A program made the position numbers and the translations under genes. A stretch of 64,000 bases of DNA from NCBI GenBank assembly GCA_002491905.1, contig DKWV01000045.1:1-64000 (forward strand), in the 5' to 3' direction. Shown here in pieces: positions 36,881 through 43,840 of this stretch (the stretch's first letter is position 1; every line of letters starts with the position of its first letter). The stretch is from Lachnospiraceae bacterium UBA7143 (GTDB lineage Bacteria > Bacillota > Clostridia > Lachnospirales > Lachnospiraceae). The notes below the pieces were generated by a model that had not been told where the DNA came from, ran no database searches, and was given only the letters and a program-made list of their open reading frames with translations.

Positions 36881-37171
36881 ATGCAGGATATTAGCGAAAT
36901 TCGGAAAATTGTCGTTCCTATTGCGCATTTTTATGGGGTAAAACGCTTATATCTGTTTGGTTCTTATGCAAAAGGCACGGCAAACGAGAAAAGTGATGTG
37001 GATTTACTTGTGGAAAAAGGAAAGCCTATGTCTTTGCTTAAACTTTCCGGGATGCGCCAGATGGTTCAGGAGGCGTTGAACCTTTCGGTTGACTTAGTCA
37101 CTACGGCTGGTATTGAGGATGATTTCAGAAAAGAAATAGCCGGAACGGAGATATTATTGTATGAAGAATAA
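36881..37171 (+). CDS. mntA: MntA-type antitoxin nucleotidyltransferase
   Basis: A 96-residue minimal nucleotidyltransferase. The motif GSYAKGTANEKSDVDL is exactly GS-x10-DxD, the metal and nucleotide site of MntA proteins, which neutralise HepT toxins by AMPylation. GGAGGG lies 8 bp before the ATG at 36881; the frame is open further up to 36848 but has no site there. The hepT start overlaps its last 11 bp, as is usual for the pair. The pair is more AT-rich than ppdK, which fits horizontal transfer. Confidence 0.88.
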   Translation: MQDISEIRKIVVPIAHFYGVKRLYLFGSYAKGTANEKSDVDLLVEKGKPMSLLKLSGMRQMVQEALNLSVDLVTTAGIEDDFRKEIAGTEILLYEE

Positions 37172-37511
37172 AGATGTAGTTATCCTCAAAAAAATTTTGG
37201 ACTATTGCAGGCAGTTGGACGAAGCATGTGATATGTTTGATAACGATTATAATAATTTTTCGGGTAATTCGGTGTTTCAAAATGCTTGCTGTATGTGTAT
37301 TCTGCAGATAGGGGAGTTGTGTAAAGTAATTTCGGAAGAATTGAGAATGCAGGAAAAAGTTGTTCCGTGGAAAGAATGGTGTGGAATCAGGGATATTTTT
37401 GCACATCAGTATTCAAATTTGGACTGTCAGGCGGCGTGGGATACCATACAGCAGGATCTCCCGGAATTGAAAACAGAAATAGCGAGAATTTTAAAAGAGG
37501 ATGGAGAATAG
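37161..37511 (+). CDS. hepT: HepT-type HEPN toxin ribonuclease
   Basis: A 116-residue HEPN-domain protein. The catalytic motif Rx4HxY is intact as RDIFAHQY near residue 78. Preceding helices (ILDYCRQLDEACDMF and CMCILQIGELCKVISEEL) match HepT (DUF86). HepT cleaves RNA and is silenced by its MntA partner. The gene overlaps mntA by 11 bp. A 63-bp piece of this gene, spanning the catalytic motif, is repeated with two mismatches at 40491-40553. Downstream of the stop is a repeat shared with an antitoxin relic, then a terminator. Confidence 0.88.
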   Translation: MKNKDVVILKKILDYCRQLDEACDMFDNDYNNFSGNSVFQNACCMCILQIGELCKVISEELRMQEKVVPWKEWCGIRDIFAHQYSNLDCQAAWDTIQQDLPELKTEIARILKEDGE

Positions 37512-37545
37512 GATAATTGACAGAGAAATGAGGGTGTCGCAAGAT

Positions 37546-37593
37546 CATTTTGCCAACTGGGATTATGTAAGTCCTTTTTTCTCTTATATGGAT
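37546..37593 (-). repeat. Relic of an XRE antitoxin helix-turn-helix (copy A)
   Basis: This 48-bp stretch is repeated at 39994-40044, where three extra bases (one GAA codon on the minus strand) are present. Read on the minus strand it gives IHIREKK, then in a shifted frame GLT-stop-SQLAK, which resembles the helix-turn-helix start of XRE/HigA antitoxins (REEKGLTQxQLAK). It is too short and broken to be a gene. It lies 34 bp after hepT. Confidence 0.5.
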
Positions 37594-37625
37594 ATTTCCC
37601 CTTTGGGTGTTTTTTGAGTTTTTAT

Positions 37626-37659
37626 AAGAAATCCTGCCTGTTTTTTGGTAGGATTTCTT
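37626..37659 (+). terminator. Terminator after the mntA-hepT region
   Basis: AAGAAATCCTGCC pairs with GGTAGGATTTCTT (one G-T pair) around a T-rich loop and is followed by TTATT. The symmetric A and T flanks mean it could work in both directions. Confidence 0.8.
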
Positions 37660-37670
37660 TTATTATAGCA

Positions 37671-37686
37671 ACAATATGATTATTGT
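37671..37686. promoter_or_regulatory. Short palindrome upstream of the aldo/keto reductase gene
   Basis: ACAATA and TATTGT flank TGAT. It lies about 110 bp before the reductase start in an AT-rich stretch that should hold its promoter. An operator is possible; the evidence is only the symmetry. Confidence 0.3.
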
Positions 37687-37796
37687 GATAATATCAATAG
37701 GTGGACTGATAAGAGTAGCCTAGATATTTGAGCCTGTTTCAGTCATATCAGTGCAATCCAATACAGTTTGCAGTTGCAGAAGGGATGGAAAACAAA

Positions 37797-38804
37797 ATGG
37801 CAGATATTTACGTAGCAGATCAGAAGCGTTATGAAAAGATGACATATAACATGGTGGGACGGAGCGGTTTGAAGTTTCCGGCAGTTTCGTTAGGCTTCTG
37901 GCATAATTTCGGCTCAAAAGATAACTATGACACGATGAAAGCAATGTGCAGGACGGCTTTTGATCATGGCATTACCCAGTTTGATCTGGCGAACAATTAT
38001 GGTCCTGTCTACGGGAGCGCGGAGTCGAATCTGGGCAGACTGATGGAGGAAGATTTCAGGCCGTACAGGGATGAACTGGTGATCACGACGAAGGCGGGAT
38101 ACGATATGTGGGAGGGCCCTTACGGTGATCATGGCAGCAGAAAATACCTGATGGCCAGTATTGACCAGAGCCTTAAGCGCATGAAACTGGACTATGTGGA
38201 TATTTTCTATCATCACCGCATGGATACGGAGACGCCATTGGAGGAGACGATGACCGCTTTGGCGGATATCGTGAGAAGCGGTAAGGCGCTGTACGCGGGC
38301 GTGTCCAATTATAACAAAGAATACACAGAAAAGGCGGTGGAACTTTTAAGAGAGCAGCACTGTCCCTTTATCGTAAATCAGAGAAGATATTCTATTTTTG
38401 ACAGGACCATTGAAAAGGACGGAGTGAAAGCATACTGCAGGGAAGCTGGTGTGGGGATCATTGCTTTTAGCCCGCTGGCGCAGGGGATGCTGACAGACAA
38501 ATACCTGCATGGTATACCGCAGGATAGCCGCATTGCAAAGGACCCAAGATTTCTCCATGCGACAGATCTGACAGAGAAAAGGCTGGAACAGATTAGGCGG
38601 TTAAATGAGCTGGCCGGGCAGCGGGGACAGACGCTGGCGCAGATGGCGCTGTCATGGGTACTGAAGGATGATGAAGTCTGCTCTGTGCTGATCGGCGCAT
38701 CAAAACCGGAACAGATTGTAGAGAACATTGCTGTAGCGGAACACGCAGATTTTACGGAAGAAGAACTGGAGATGATAGAGGGAATCTGTACAGGTTTGGC
38801 TTAG
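37797..38804 (+). CDS. Aldo/keto reductase, YghZ-like
   Basis: A 335-residue NADPH-dependent oxidoreductase with the (beta/alpha)8 fold. Visible are FDLANNYGPVYGSAESNLG with the catalytic Tyr, the Asp in the first strands, VITTKAGYDMWEGPYGDHG, and the cofactor region VLIGASKPEQIVENI. The GDHGSRKYLMASIDQSLKRM block is typical of the YghZ/Gpr group that reduces glyceraldehyde 3-phosphate and methylglyoxal-like aldehydes. Starts at 37728, 37785 and 37797 are open; GAAGGGATGG sits at a proper distance only for 37797. It stands alone between toxin-antitoxin genes. Confidence 0.88.
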   Translation: MADIYVADQKRYEKMTYNMVGRSGLKFPAVSLGFWHNFGSKDNYDTMKAMCRTAFDHGITQFDLANNYGPVYGSAESNLGRLMEEDFRPYRDELVITTKAGYDMWEGPYGDHGSRKYLMASIDQSLKRMKLDYVDIFYHHRMDTETPLEETMTALADIVRSGKALYAGVSNYNKEYTEKAVELLREQHCPFIVNQRRYSIFDRTIEKDGVKAYCREAGVGIIAFSPLAQGMLTDKYLHGIPQDSRIAKDPRFLHATDLTEKRLEQIRRLNELAGQRGQTLAQMALSWVLKDDEVCSVLIGASKPEQIVENIAVAEHADFTEEELEMIEGICTGLA

Positions 38805-38889
38805 GAGCGCGAAGGAATCTCATTGAAAGAATGGTTGCTTTGTGCATCCATAAACACATAAGCAAGTCTACGGAAGGATCATTGTTGAC

Positions 38890-39042
38890 ATGTCTCCAAT
38901 GAAAGAAAAGGCAGTTGAGATGATACGGCGTATGCTGGATGATAATATGATGTATGTGATCAATATTTTGCGGAATCTGGCAGATTTTAAGCATTCCAGG
39001 GTTCAAGTGATCGAATCGGATGAATTTTTGAAATTATTTTGA
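38890..39042 (+). CDS. Small helical protein, possibly an antitoxin fragment
   Basis: A 50-residue open frame, too short for standard gene calls, with GGAAGGA 11 bp before the ATG. The start MSPMKEKAVEMIRRMLDDNM followed by MYVINILRNL resembles the N-terminal helices of small clostridial proteins found beside toxins. The rest (FKHSRVQVIESDEFLKLF) does not continue that pattern, so it could be a truncated copy. It lies 137 bp before relB. Confidence 0.4.
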   Translation: MSPMKEKAVEMIRRMLDDNMMYVINILRNLADFKHSRVQVIESDEFLKLF

Positions 39043-39074
39043 GGTGAGTTGGAAACTAAATAATTGCATATGTA

Positions 39075-39103
39075 TTGATTCCGCAATGACTCAGCATTAT
39101 AAT
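39075..39103 (+). promoter_or_regulatory. Sigma-70-type promoter of the relB/relE pair
   Basis: TTGATT (39075-39080) and TATAAT (39098-39103) are separated by 17 bp. The relB start is 77 bp after the -10 box. The region between contains several TATA-rich repeats that could serve autoregulation by RelB. Confidence 0.6.
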
Positions 39104-39179
39104 ATAATATATAACTTGAAGGTCATACATGGCGTGAAGTATAAACTTAGCGAAGTGATATTTTGGAAAGGAGTTTATA

Positions 39180-39482
39180 ATGGCGAGTACGATTCAGGTA
39201 AGAGTAGACGATGAATTGAAACGGAAATCGGATATACTGTTCAAAGATCTTGGCACCGATACAACATCTGCGATTAGAATGTTTTTAACGCAGGCAGTTG
39301 CAAACAATGGTTTTCCTTTTGAAATCAAGAAGAACAGCAGAGCGGAATATAGCCCATATGATACAATGACAGAAGAGGAAATGCTGGCAAAGTTAAAGCG
39401 ATCCAGAGAACATTGTGAGACAGGAAGATATTGCGAAGCGGATAAAGCGGTTTCCGACCTGAGAGGGAAGTATGGATTATAG
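39180..39482 (+). CDS. relB: RelB/DinJ-family antitoxin
   Basis: A 100-residue protein with a ribbon-helix-helix start (TIQVRVDDELKRKSDILFKDLG), then SAIRMFLTQAVANNGFPFEI, the classic RelB/DinJ pattern. It would bind its own promoter DNA and, with its C-terminal tail, mask the RelE-type toxin. AAAGGAG precedes the ATG. Its last 11 bp overlap the toxin start. The toxin frame is broken, so the antitoxin may now act alone or on a toxin elsewhere. Confidence 0.88.
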   Translation: MASTIQVRVDDELKRKSDILFKDLGTDTTSAIRMFLTQAVANNGFPFEIKKNSRAEYSPYDTMTEEEMLAKLKRSREHCETGRYCEADKAVSDLRGKYGL

Positions 39483-39785
39483 GGTGATTATTACAGAAGA
39501 TGCAGAATCAGATATGGACGGCTTTGTATGCTATCTTTTTTTGAAAAGAAAAACGAGCAGGCAGCCGGCAATCTTATAGATGATTTTGAAGTTGCTATAG
39601 CAGTTTTGAAACATGCAGCAGAAAGCCTAAAAGTGTGTGAAAACCAACACTTGAAGGAGCTTGGTTACAGGAGGATTAACTTTAAGTCCCACAGATATTT
39701 TATGCTCTATAGAGTGGAAGGGGATGCAGTTTATGTGGACAATATTTTTCATGAGTTACAGGATTATGAAAATAAGATGATTTAG
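39472..39785 (+). pseudogene. relE: RelE/ParE-family toxin with a frameshift
   Basis: The ATG at 39472 begins MDYRVIITEDAESDMDGFVCYLF, a normal RelE/ParE N terminus. Inside the run of seven T at about 39535-39541 the frame is lost and would stop soon after (LKRKTSRQPAIL). The rest of the toxin continues in the +1-shifted frame as FEKKNEQAAGNLIDDFEVAI and ends YRVEGDAVYVDNIFHELQDYENKMI. One extra T would restore a protein of about 104 residues. This may be a real inactivating mutation, phase variation at the homopolymer, slippage during expression, or a sequencing error. It overlaps relB by 11 bp. Confidence 0.8.
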
Positions 39786-39993
39786 TAAGTGGTCGCAAGG
39801 TCCTCTTCTTTCTCATCGATCTTCCTCAGCCTATTTTTCTGAAAGAAAAGTAAGAGTTGCTGGGAAGGCGCGAGGGGATGGGGATTATAAATTAGGAAGA
39901 ACTGTTGGAAAAGAAAGTTGATACTGATAAATGGGGCATTATTAAAGCATATTTTTGTAAAGAGTATAGCAGATGATGAAATTTGATATTGTA

Positions 39994-40128
39994 CATTTTG
40001 CCAACTGGGATTATGTAAGTCCTTTTTTCTTCTCTTATATGGATCATTGTGCGGATTAGGTCTTTCTCAAGTTCGATAGCATTCAGCTCTTCCTGACTTA
40101 AATCGAAATCTTTTTTAATTCTTTCCAT
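39994..40128 (-). pseudogene. Truncated XRE-family (HigA-like) antitoxin
   Basis: From the ATG at 40128 on the minus strand the frame reads MERIKKDFDLSQEELNAIE then LEKDLIRTMIHIREEK, which matches the region before and into the helix-turn-helix of XRE/HigA antitoxins. A functional gene would go on as GLTQ-x-QLA. Here a shift after REEK and a stop (GLT-stop-SQLAK) break it. The last 51 bp (39994-40044) are repeated at 37546-37593 beside hepT. No toxin gene is intact next to it. Confidence 0.55.
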
Positions 40129-40265
40129 GTAGGTATATCAATCATTCCTTTCTTCGCGCCATTTTTCCCGATATAAGCTCTTGCTTTCAGCTTTCTCTCC
40201 AAAACGGCCGAAATATGGTAAAATATCTGTGGGTACTACCAAGATGGTAGGTGGTTAGCCTTCTC

Positions 40266-40286
40266 CGGAGGGACCGTGACCCTCCG
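40266..40286 (+). promoter_or_regulatory. Hairpin in the leader of the small hydrophobic peptide gene
   Basis: CGGAGGG and CCCTCCG form a 7-bp stem with a 7-base loop (ACCGTGA). A smaller stem, CTACC/GGTAG, lies just upstream at about 40236-40250. A TAAAAT box is at 40219-40224. Structured leaders of this kind are usual for type I toxin mRNAs, where they hide or delay translation. Confidence 0.45.
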
Positions 40287-40334
40287 ATTACATAGAAACC
40301 TGTAAAGGAATCTGGGAAAGGAGGGCTGAGCCAT

Positions 40335-40433
40335 ATGGATATATTAGGACTTATTGCAGTGCTGAGTTTCGGCTTGACCTGCTTTGGAATAGGGTATTCT
40401 TTTGGTAAGGATAGTAACAAGACACAGAAATAG
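40335..40433 (+). CDS. 32-residue hydrophobic peptide, type I toxin-like
   Basis: A short frame reading MDILGLIAVLSFGLTCFGIG followed by a charged tail with GKDSNKTQK. Residues about 3-24 form one membrane segment. AAAGGAGGG lies 9 bp before the ATG, one of the strongest ribosome sites in the window. A structured leader and an immediate stem-loop terminator enclose it. Peptides of this sequence type are frequent in Lachnospiraceae and resemble holin-like type I toxins, but I know of no experiment on this one. An antisense RNA is not proven. Confidence 0.6.
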   Translation: MDILGLIAVLSFGLTCFGIGYSFGKDSNKTQK

Positions 40434-40466
40434 CCGCCCCGGTCTGGTAAACTGAGCGGCTGTTTC
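40432..40466 (+). terminator. Terminator of the small peptide transcript
   Basis: AGCCGC (40432-40437) pairs with GCGGCT (40456-40461) and is followed by GTTTCT. The stem begins inside the stop codon of the peptide gene, so the mRNA would be short. Confidence 0.6.
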
Positions 40467-40490
40467 TAGCTTAACATTTATTGGGTATTC

Positions 40491-40553
40491 AAAGTTGTTC
40501 CGTGGAAAGAATGGTGTGGAATCAGAGATATTTTTGCCCATCAGTATTCAAAT
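40491..40553 (+). pseudogene. Fragment of a second hepT gene
   Basis: These 63 bp match hepT bases 37356-37418 with two mismatches and encode KVVPWKEWCGIRDIFAHQYS, including the Rx4HxY catalytic motif. The match ends sharply on both sides. No other hepT sequence is nearby. From here to the marR promoter (about 140 bp) I see nothing recognisable. Confidence 0.8.
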
Positions 40554-40695
40554 AAAAAAGGGGCAAACTAAATTAGCTGCGATAGTGGGGAAAATATATA
40601 CTGTTAAAATCAATTCCCGTATAAAGTTGTCGCTGATATTGTCGGTGGAACAATGCATTTTCATTCTCGCAGGCAGATTATGGAGGGGTTTTTAC

Positions 40696-40724
40696 TTGAC
40701 AAGGGTTTTGGGGAAACATATAAT
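40696..40724 (+). promoter_or_regulatory. Consensus sigma-70 promoter of marR
   Basis: TTGACA (40696-40701), 17 bp, TATAAT (40719-40724): a perfect consensus. Directly after it comes ATAATTGTTTGAAAAC and CTAACTATTAT, a weak inverted pair related to the palindrome at 41230-41253, so the regulator may also bind here. Confidence 0.8.
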
Positions 40725-40772
40725 TGTTTGAAAACTAACTATTATAATGTGATGAGATTACGGAGGGTAATT

Positions 40773-41201
40773 ATGAATGAAACACTTCACTATCTTCTCA
40801 TGGTGAATCATCTGGCTTTCCAAAAGGCGCTGCTTATGGGAATCAGGGATACAAACCTGACATTAGGACAGCCTAAGATACTTGACTATCTGAGAGACCA
40901 TGATGGGGCAGTCCAGAAAGAAATTGCAGCAGCGTGTTATATTGAGCCTGCAACGCTGACGTCCATTTTGTCCGGCATGGAAAATAAAAATCTGATCGTC
41001 CGCAGAATGCAGGGCAATAACCGCCGCAGTCTGTATGTATATCTGACCAAGCAGGGGAAGGAATTGGCGAAACAAGTGGAGTCAGAGTTTTGCAGGATCG
41101 AAGAACATGCTCTCAGGGAGTTTTCAGATGAGGAAAGAGCCTTGTTAAATGATTTTTTGATCCGAATAAAAGATAGCTTTGAGAAGAAAGAAGATTTGTG
41201 A
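40773..41201 (+). CDS. MarR-family transcriptional regulator
   Basis: A 142-residue winged-helix regulator. The DNA-binding part is TLGQPKILDYLRDHDGAVQK, EIAAACYIEPATLTSILSGM and the wing NLIVRRMQGNNRRSLYVYLT. GGAGGG precedes the ATG at 40773; the frame open from 40653 runs through the promoter. MarR dimers bind palindromes of about 16-20 bp and release on binding a small molecule. Its stop lies 4 bp before the -35 box of the membrane protein gene, whose -10 box is covered by a long palindrome, so it is likely the repressor of that gene. Confidence 0.9.
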   Translation: MNETLHYLLMVNHLAFQKALLMGIRDTNLTLGQPKILDYLRDHDGAVQKEIAAACYIEPATLTSILSGMENKNLIVRRMQGNNRRSLYVYLTKQGKELAKQVESEFCRIEEHALREFSDEERALLNDFLIRIKDSFEKKEDL

Positions 41202-41204
41202 TAC

Positions 41205-41253
41205 TTGACAGAAAATATTATGAGATATAAAATAATTAGAAGTCTAATTATTT
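41205..41253 (+). promoter_or_regulatory. Promoter overlapped by a palindromic MarR-type operator
   Basis: TTGACA (41205-41210), 17 bp, TAAAAT (41228-41233). The palindrome at 41230-41253 has 11-bp arms around AG; the core is ATAATTAGA and TCTAATTAT. It covers the -10 box and the start point, so a bound protein would block transcription. The adjacent marR product is the obvious candidate. Confidence 0.75.
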
Positions 41254-41276
41254 GAATCACAAAGGAGATGTATCTC

Positions 41277-41930
41277 ATGACAAAAAGCGAAACAGTAAAA
41301 CGTTATGTATTATTTATCATCAGTCTGTTCTTTGCCGCGCTCGGGGTGGCATTTACAAAGCGTGGGGAACTGGGCGTCTCCCCCATTTCTTCTGTTGCAA
41401 ATGTGATGAGTTGTAAATTTGATGCCCTTTCTCTGGGAACATGGCTGATCATCTGGAATGGTATCCTGATTGTGGGACAGATTGCAATATTGGGGAAACG
41501 ATTTCAGCCAATACAAATTTTACAGGTGCCGGTGTCATTTCTCTTTGGCTGGTTTACCGATCTGGGAATGTGGATGGTGTCTTTCATTCCCGCAGATAGA
41601 TATCCGGTTCGTCTGATTATGGTTATCGTTGGTGTTGTCATTCTCGGGTTCGGGATTTCCCTGTCGGTGATTGCGAATGTGATTATGAATTCTGGTGAGG
41701 CGTTTGTGAAAGTAGTTTCAGATAAACTACATAAAGAATTTGGAAATGTAAAAATAGCATTTGATGTGTTCTGTGTTGTGTTGGCTTTGGTTTTGTCTCT
41801 TCTGTTTTTCCATTTCTCCATTGTGGGGACAAGGGAAGGGACGATCATTTCGGCTCTGCTGACAGGGGTTGTGGTGAAATTTTTCAGCGGCAAGTTGAAA
41901 CAGCCGTTAGAGGTTGCGCTGAAAGCTTAA
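41277..41930 (+). CDS. YczE/YitT-like integral membrane protein (DUF6198 type)
   Basis: A 217-residue protein with five or six membrane segments. The N-terminal block LFFAALGVAFTKRGELGVSPISSVANVMS is typical of YczE-like membrane proteins. Their biochemical role is unknown; one Bacillus member affects surfactin production. The ATG at 41277 has AAAGGAG 10 bp upstream, while the one at 41268 touches the site. It is expressed from the promoter with the palindrome just described and is probably controlled by MarR, which hints at a role in export or stress. Confidence 0.78.
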   Translation: MTKSETVKRYVLFIISLFFAALGVAFTKRGELGVSPISSVANVMSCKFDALSLGTWLIIWNGILIVGQIAILGKRFQPIQILQVPVSFLFGWFTDLGMWMVSFIPADRYPVRLIMVIVGVVILGFGISLSVIANVIMNSGEAFVKVVSDKLHKEFGNVKIAFDVFCVVLALVLSLLFFHFSIVGTREGTIISALLTGVVVKFFSGKLKQPLEVALKA

Positions 41931-42008
41931 AGAGCATTGTGTGAAACGGAAGATTCTTACAGGAAACGAATATGGATCGATTTCATTAGATAAAGGCGGT
42001 GTAATACT

Positions 42009-42989
42009 ATGCAATACAAAAGCAGGATTGGAATCAGGAGGATGGCGGGACTGCTTTCTGTTCTTTTGGCGGCAGGTCTTAACGGATGCGGTGAAACGGA
42101 AGCGGAGGAAAGCATGCAGATGAATGTTGAGCAGGCAGAGGCTGTTCCGGCTTTTACCGAAACAGAAGAATCAGAAGGCGGGCAGGCAAAGGAAGAGGAG
42201 AAGGAATCTGCCGCGATGGAACAGGAAACGGCGAACGAGAGCATGGAAGGGGAGAAAAAAATGCCGCCTGAGGGCTGGGAACTGGTATTTGACTCGCCGG
42301 AATGGGGACTCTCTTTTGGGGAACCGGGCACGCAGCCAGAGGGGAATGCGTCTGCGGAAGATCTGGCCTGGTATGACGGATACTATGTGGGGAGCGACAG
42401 TGAAAAAGTGTTATATCTTACCTTTGACTGTGGATATGAAAACGGCAATACGCAGCCAATTTTAGATGCGCTGAAAAAGCATGATGCAAAAGCGACTTTT
42501 TTTGTGGTGGGACATTTTTTAGAGGCGGCGCCTGATCTGGTGATACAAATGACAGAAGACGGACATACCGTGGGAAACCATACCTATCATCATCCGGATA
42601 TGTCAACCATTTCCACTTTGGAGGAGTTTCAAAAGGAACTGGACGACGTGGCAAATTTGTTCCGGGAGGTGACGGGAGAAGAATTAGCGCCTTATTACCG
42701 TCCGCCACAGGGGAAATGCAATGCGGAAAATATTAAGATGGCGCAGCAATTGGGATATACAACGATTTTTTGGAGTCTTGCTTATGTGGACTGGAATCAG
42801 GACGATCAGCCGGACCATGAGGAGGCTTTTGAAAAATTAACCACCCGTGTTCATCCGGGTGCTATTGTGCTGCTTCACAACACATCCCGGACAAACGGGG
42901 AGATTCTGGATGAATTGTTGACCAGATGGGAGGAAATGGGGTACCGGTTTGCTCCGCTGTCAGAGCTTACGGGAAAGACTGACTTTTGA
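42009..42989 (+). CDS. pdaA: PdaA-like polysaccharide deacetylase lipoprotein
   Basis: A 326-residue exported protein with a lipoprotein-like signal (LLAAGLNGCG) and an acidic linker to about residue 95. The NodB domain has YLTFDCGYENGNT, HTVGNHTYHHPDMS with the metal histidines, YYRPPQGKCNAENI, WSLAYVDW and HPGAIVLLHNTS. The order and the TFDCGYENGNT variant match PdaA, which makes muramic delta-lactam in spore cortex peptidoglycan. The first Asp of the usual TFDDG is shifted to FDCG as in PdaA. If it is PdaA, the organism may form spores. The gene follows the YczE-like gene by 78 bp. Confidence 0.82.
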   Translation: MQYKSRIGIRRMAGLLSVLLAAGLNGCGETEAEESMQMNVEQAEAVPAFTETEESEGGQAKEEEKESAAMEQETANESMEGEKKMPPEGWELVFDSPEWGLSFGEPGTQPEGNASAEDLAWYDGYYVGSDSEKVLYLTFDCGYENGNTQPILDALKKHDAKATFFVVGHFLEAAPDLVIQMTEDGHTVGNHTYHHPDMSTISTLEEFQKELDDVANLFREVTGEELAPYYRPPQGKCNAENIKMAQQLGYTTIFWSLAYVDWNQDDQPDHEEAFEKLTTRVHPGAIVLLHNTSRTNGEILDELLTRWEEMGYRFAPLSELTGKTDF

Positions 42990-43102
42990 CAGACATTAAA
43001 ATATACAGCTTGATTGACCTTGCGGCGGGCAGACGGGTCTTTATCCCATAATGCGCAAGCAAGATTTGGGACGTGAGCAGCAATAATGGGAAAAACGTAT
43101 AC

Positions 43103-43840
43103 TTATTTTTGCCTCACCCTGCTTTTCTCTTTTTGATAAATAAAAATACTCATACCGATCATGGCAAGAAACATTAAAATTGCGATGATAAAAGATTCTC
43201 TGTTTTTAAGCTGGCCGCCCGCTTCCGAATTGATCAGTACATCCCAGACAGCGCCGACACCCCAGAAAAACGGAAAGATGGAAAAAAGATTGCGAGTGAT
43301 ATCAAATATCCCGACATACATGATTCCCACAAAAAACAGCTTTGTAAATTCCGGTTGAAAGCCCGCATGGTGCAGGCTGTAGAAAGCAGCGGTGAGGAAG
43401 ACGGAAGGTAACATACCAAACGCCCGCTCAAATTCATAACGTAGAAATCCGTAGATAAAGATCATTTCAAATATTCCGGCAGCAAAAATGTAGGTAATGG
43501 CATAAAAGGAATCAGTGGAAAAAAGTATTGGTTCTGTAGTTTCACTGATAAATATGCCTAATAGAGAAGCGGCTGCGATTACATTTATAATTAAACTGGC
43601 CAAAAGCTTATCCTTATGCAGTCCCAGGACGGATAAGCTTTTCTCTTTTACGATTACTATATAGTAGACAGGTAGAAAAAAACCTAAAAGCAAAATCATA
43701 AAGACATCCCGCAATATAATATTTACCAACTCATTGTGGAATATTGTCATAGCTGCACTTGACAGAATCATCAGGATACCGCAAAAAAGTGCGAATACAT
43801 TCTCTTTATCTATCGTAATATGGAAATATTTATTCTGCAT
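43103..43840 (-). CDS. CPBP-like integral membrane protein, divergent active site
   Basis: A 245-residue protein with about seven or eight membrane segments. It resembles CPBP (Abi/CAAX protease-like) proteins: the second motif FxxxH is present as FYSLH followed by HAGF. The first motif, normally EExxxR, reads FEMIFIYGFLR with a single Glu, and the third motif His/Asn is not clear (GVGAVWDVL). It may be inactive as a protease. GAGGAG lies 7 bp before the ATG at 43840. Its start overlaps the end of the padR gene, so PadR probably controls its own operon with this protein. Confidence 0.6.
   Translation of the reverse strand: MQNKYFHITIDKENVFALFCGILMILSSAAMTIFHNELVNIILRDVFMILLLGFFLPVYYIVIVKEKSLSVLGLHKDKLLASLIINVIAAASLLGIFISETTEPILFSTDSFYAITYIFAAGIFEMIFIYGFLRYEFERAFGMLPSVFLTAAFYSLHHAGFQPEFTKLFFVGIMYVGIFDITRNLFSIFPFFWGVGAVWDVLINSEAGGQLKNRESFIIAILMFLAMIGMSIFIYQKEKSRVRQK

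Larger units (their letters stand above)
39786..40334. other. Decayed toxin-antitoxin stretch without an intact gene
   Basis: About 550 bp between the broken relE and the small hydrophobic peptide. It holds the XRE antitoxin relic on the minus strand (39994-40128). Upstream of that relic a minus-strand frame reads FGEKAESKSLYREKWREERND and stops near 40144; it looks like the C terminus of a lost upstream gene. The right end (about 40203-40334) is the leader of the peptide gene. Nothing recognisable lies in 39786-39990. Confidence 0.5.

Noticed and set aside
37501..37618. A 38-residue plus-strand frame containing the repeat near hepT, and a 28-residue frame at 39973-40059 sharing HFANWDYVSPFF
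   Set aside because: The shared peptide comes from the duplicated DNA. The minus strand of the same DNA reads as an XRE helix-turn-helix relic, which explains the repeat better than two small genes.
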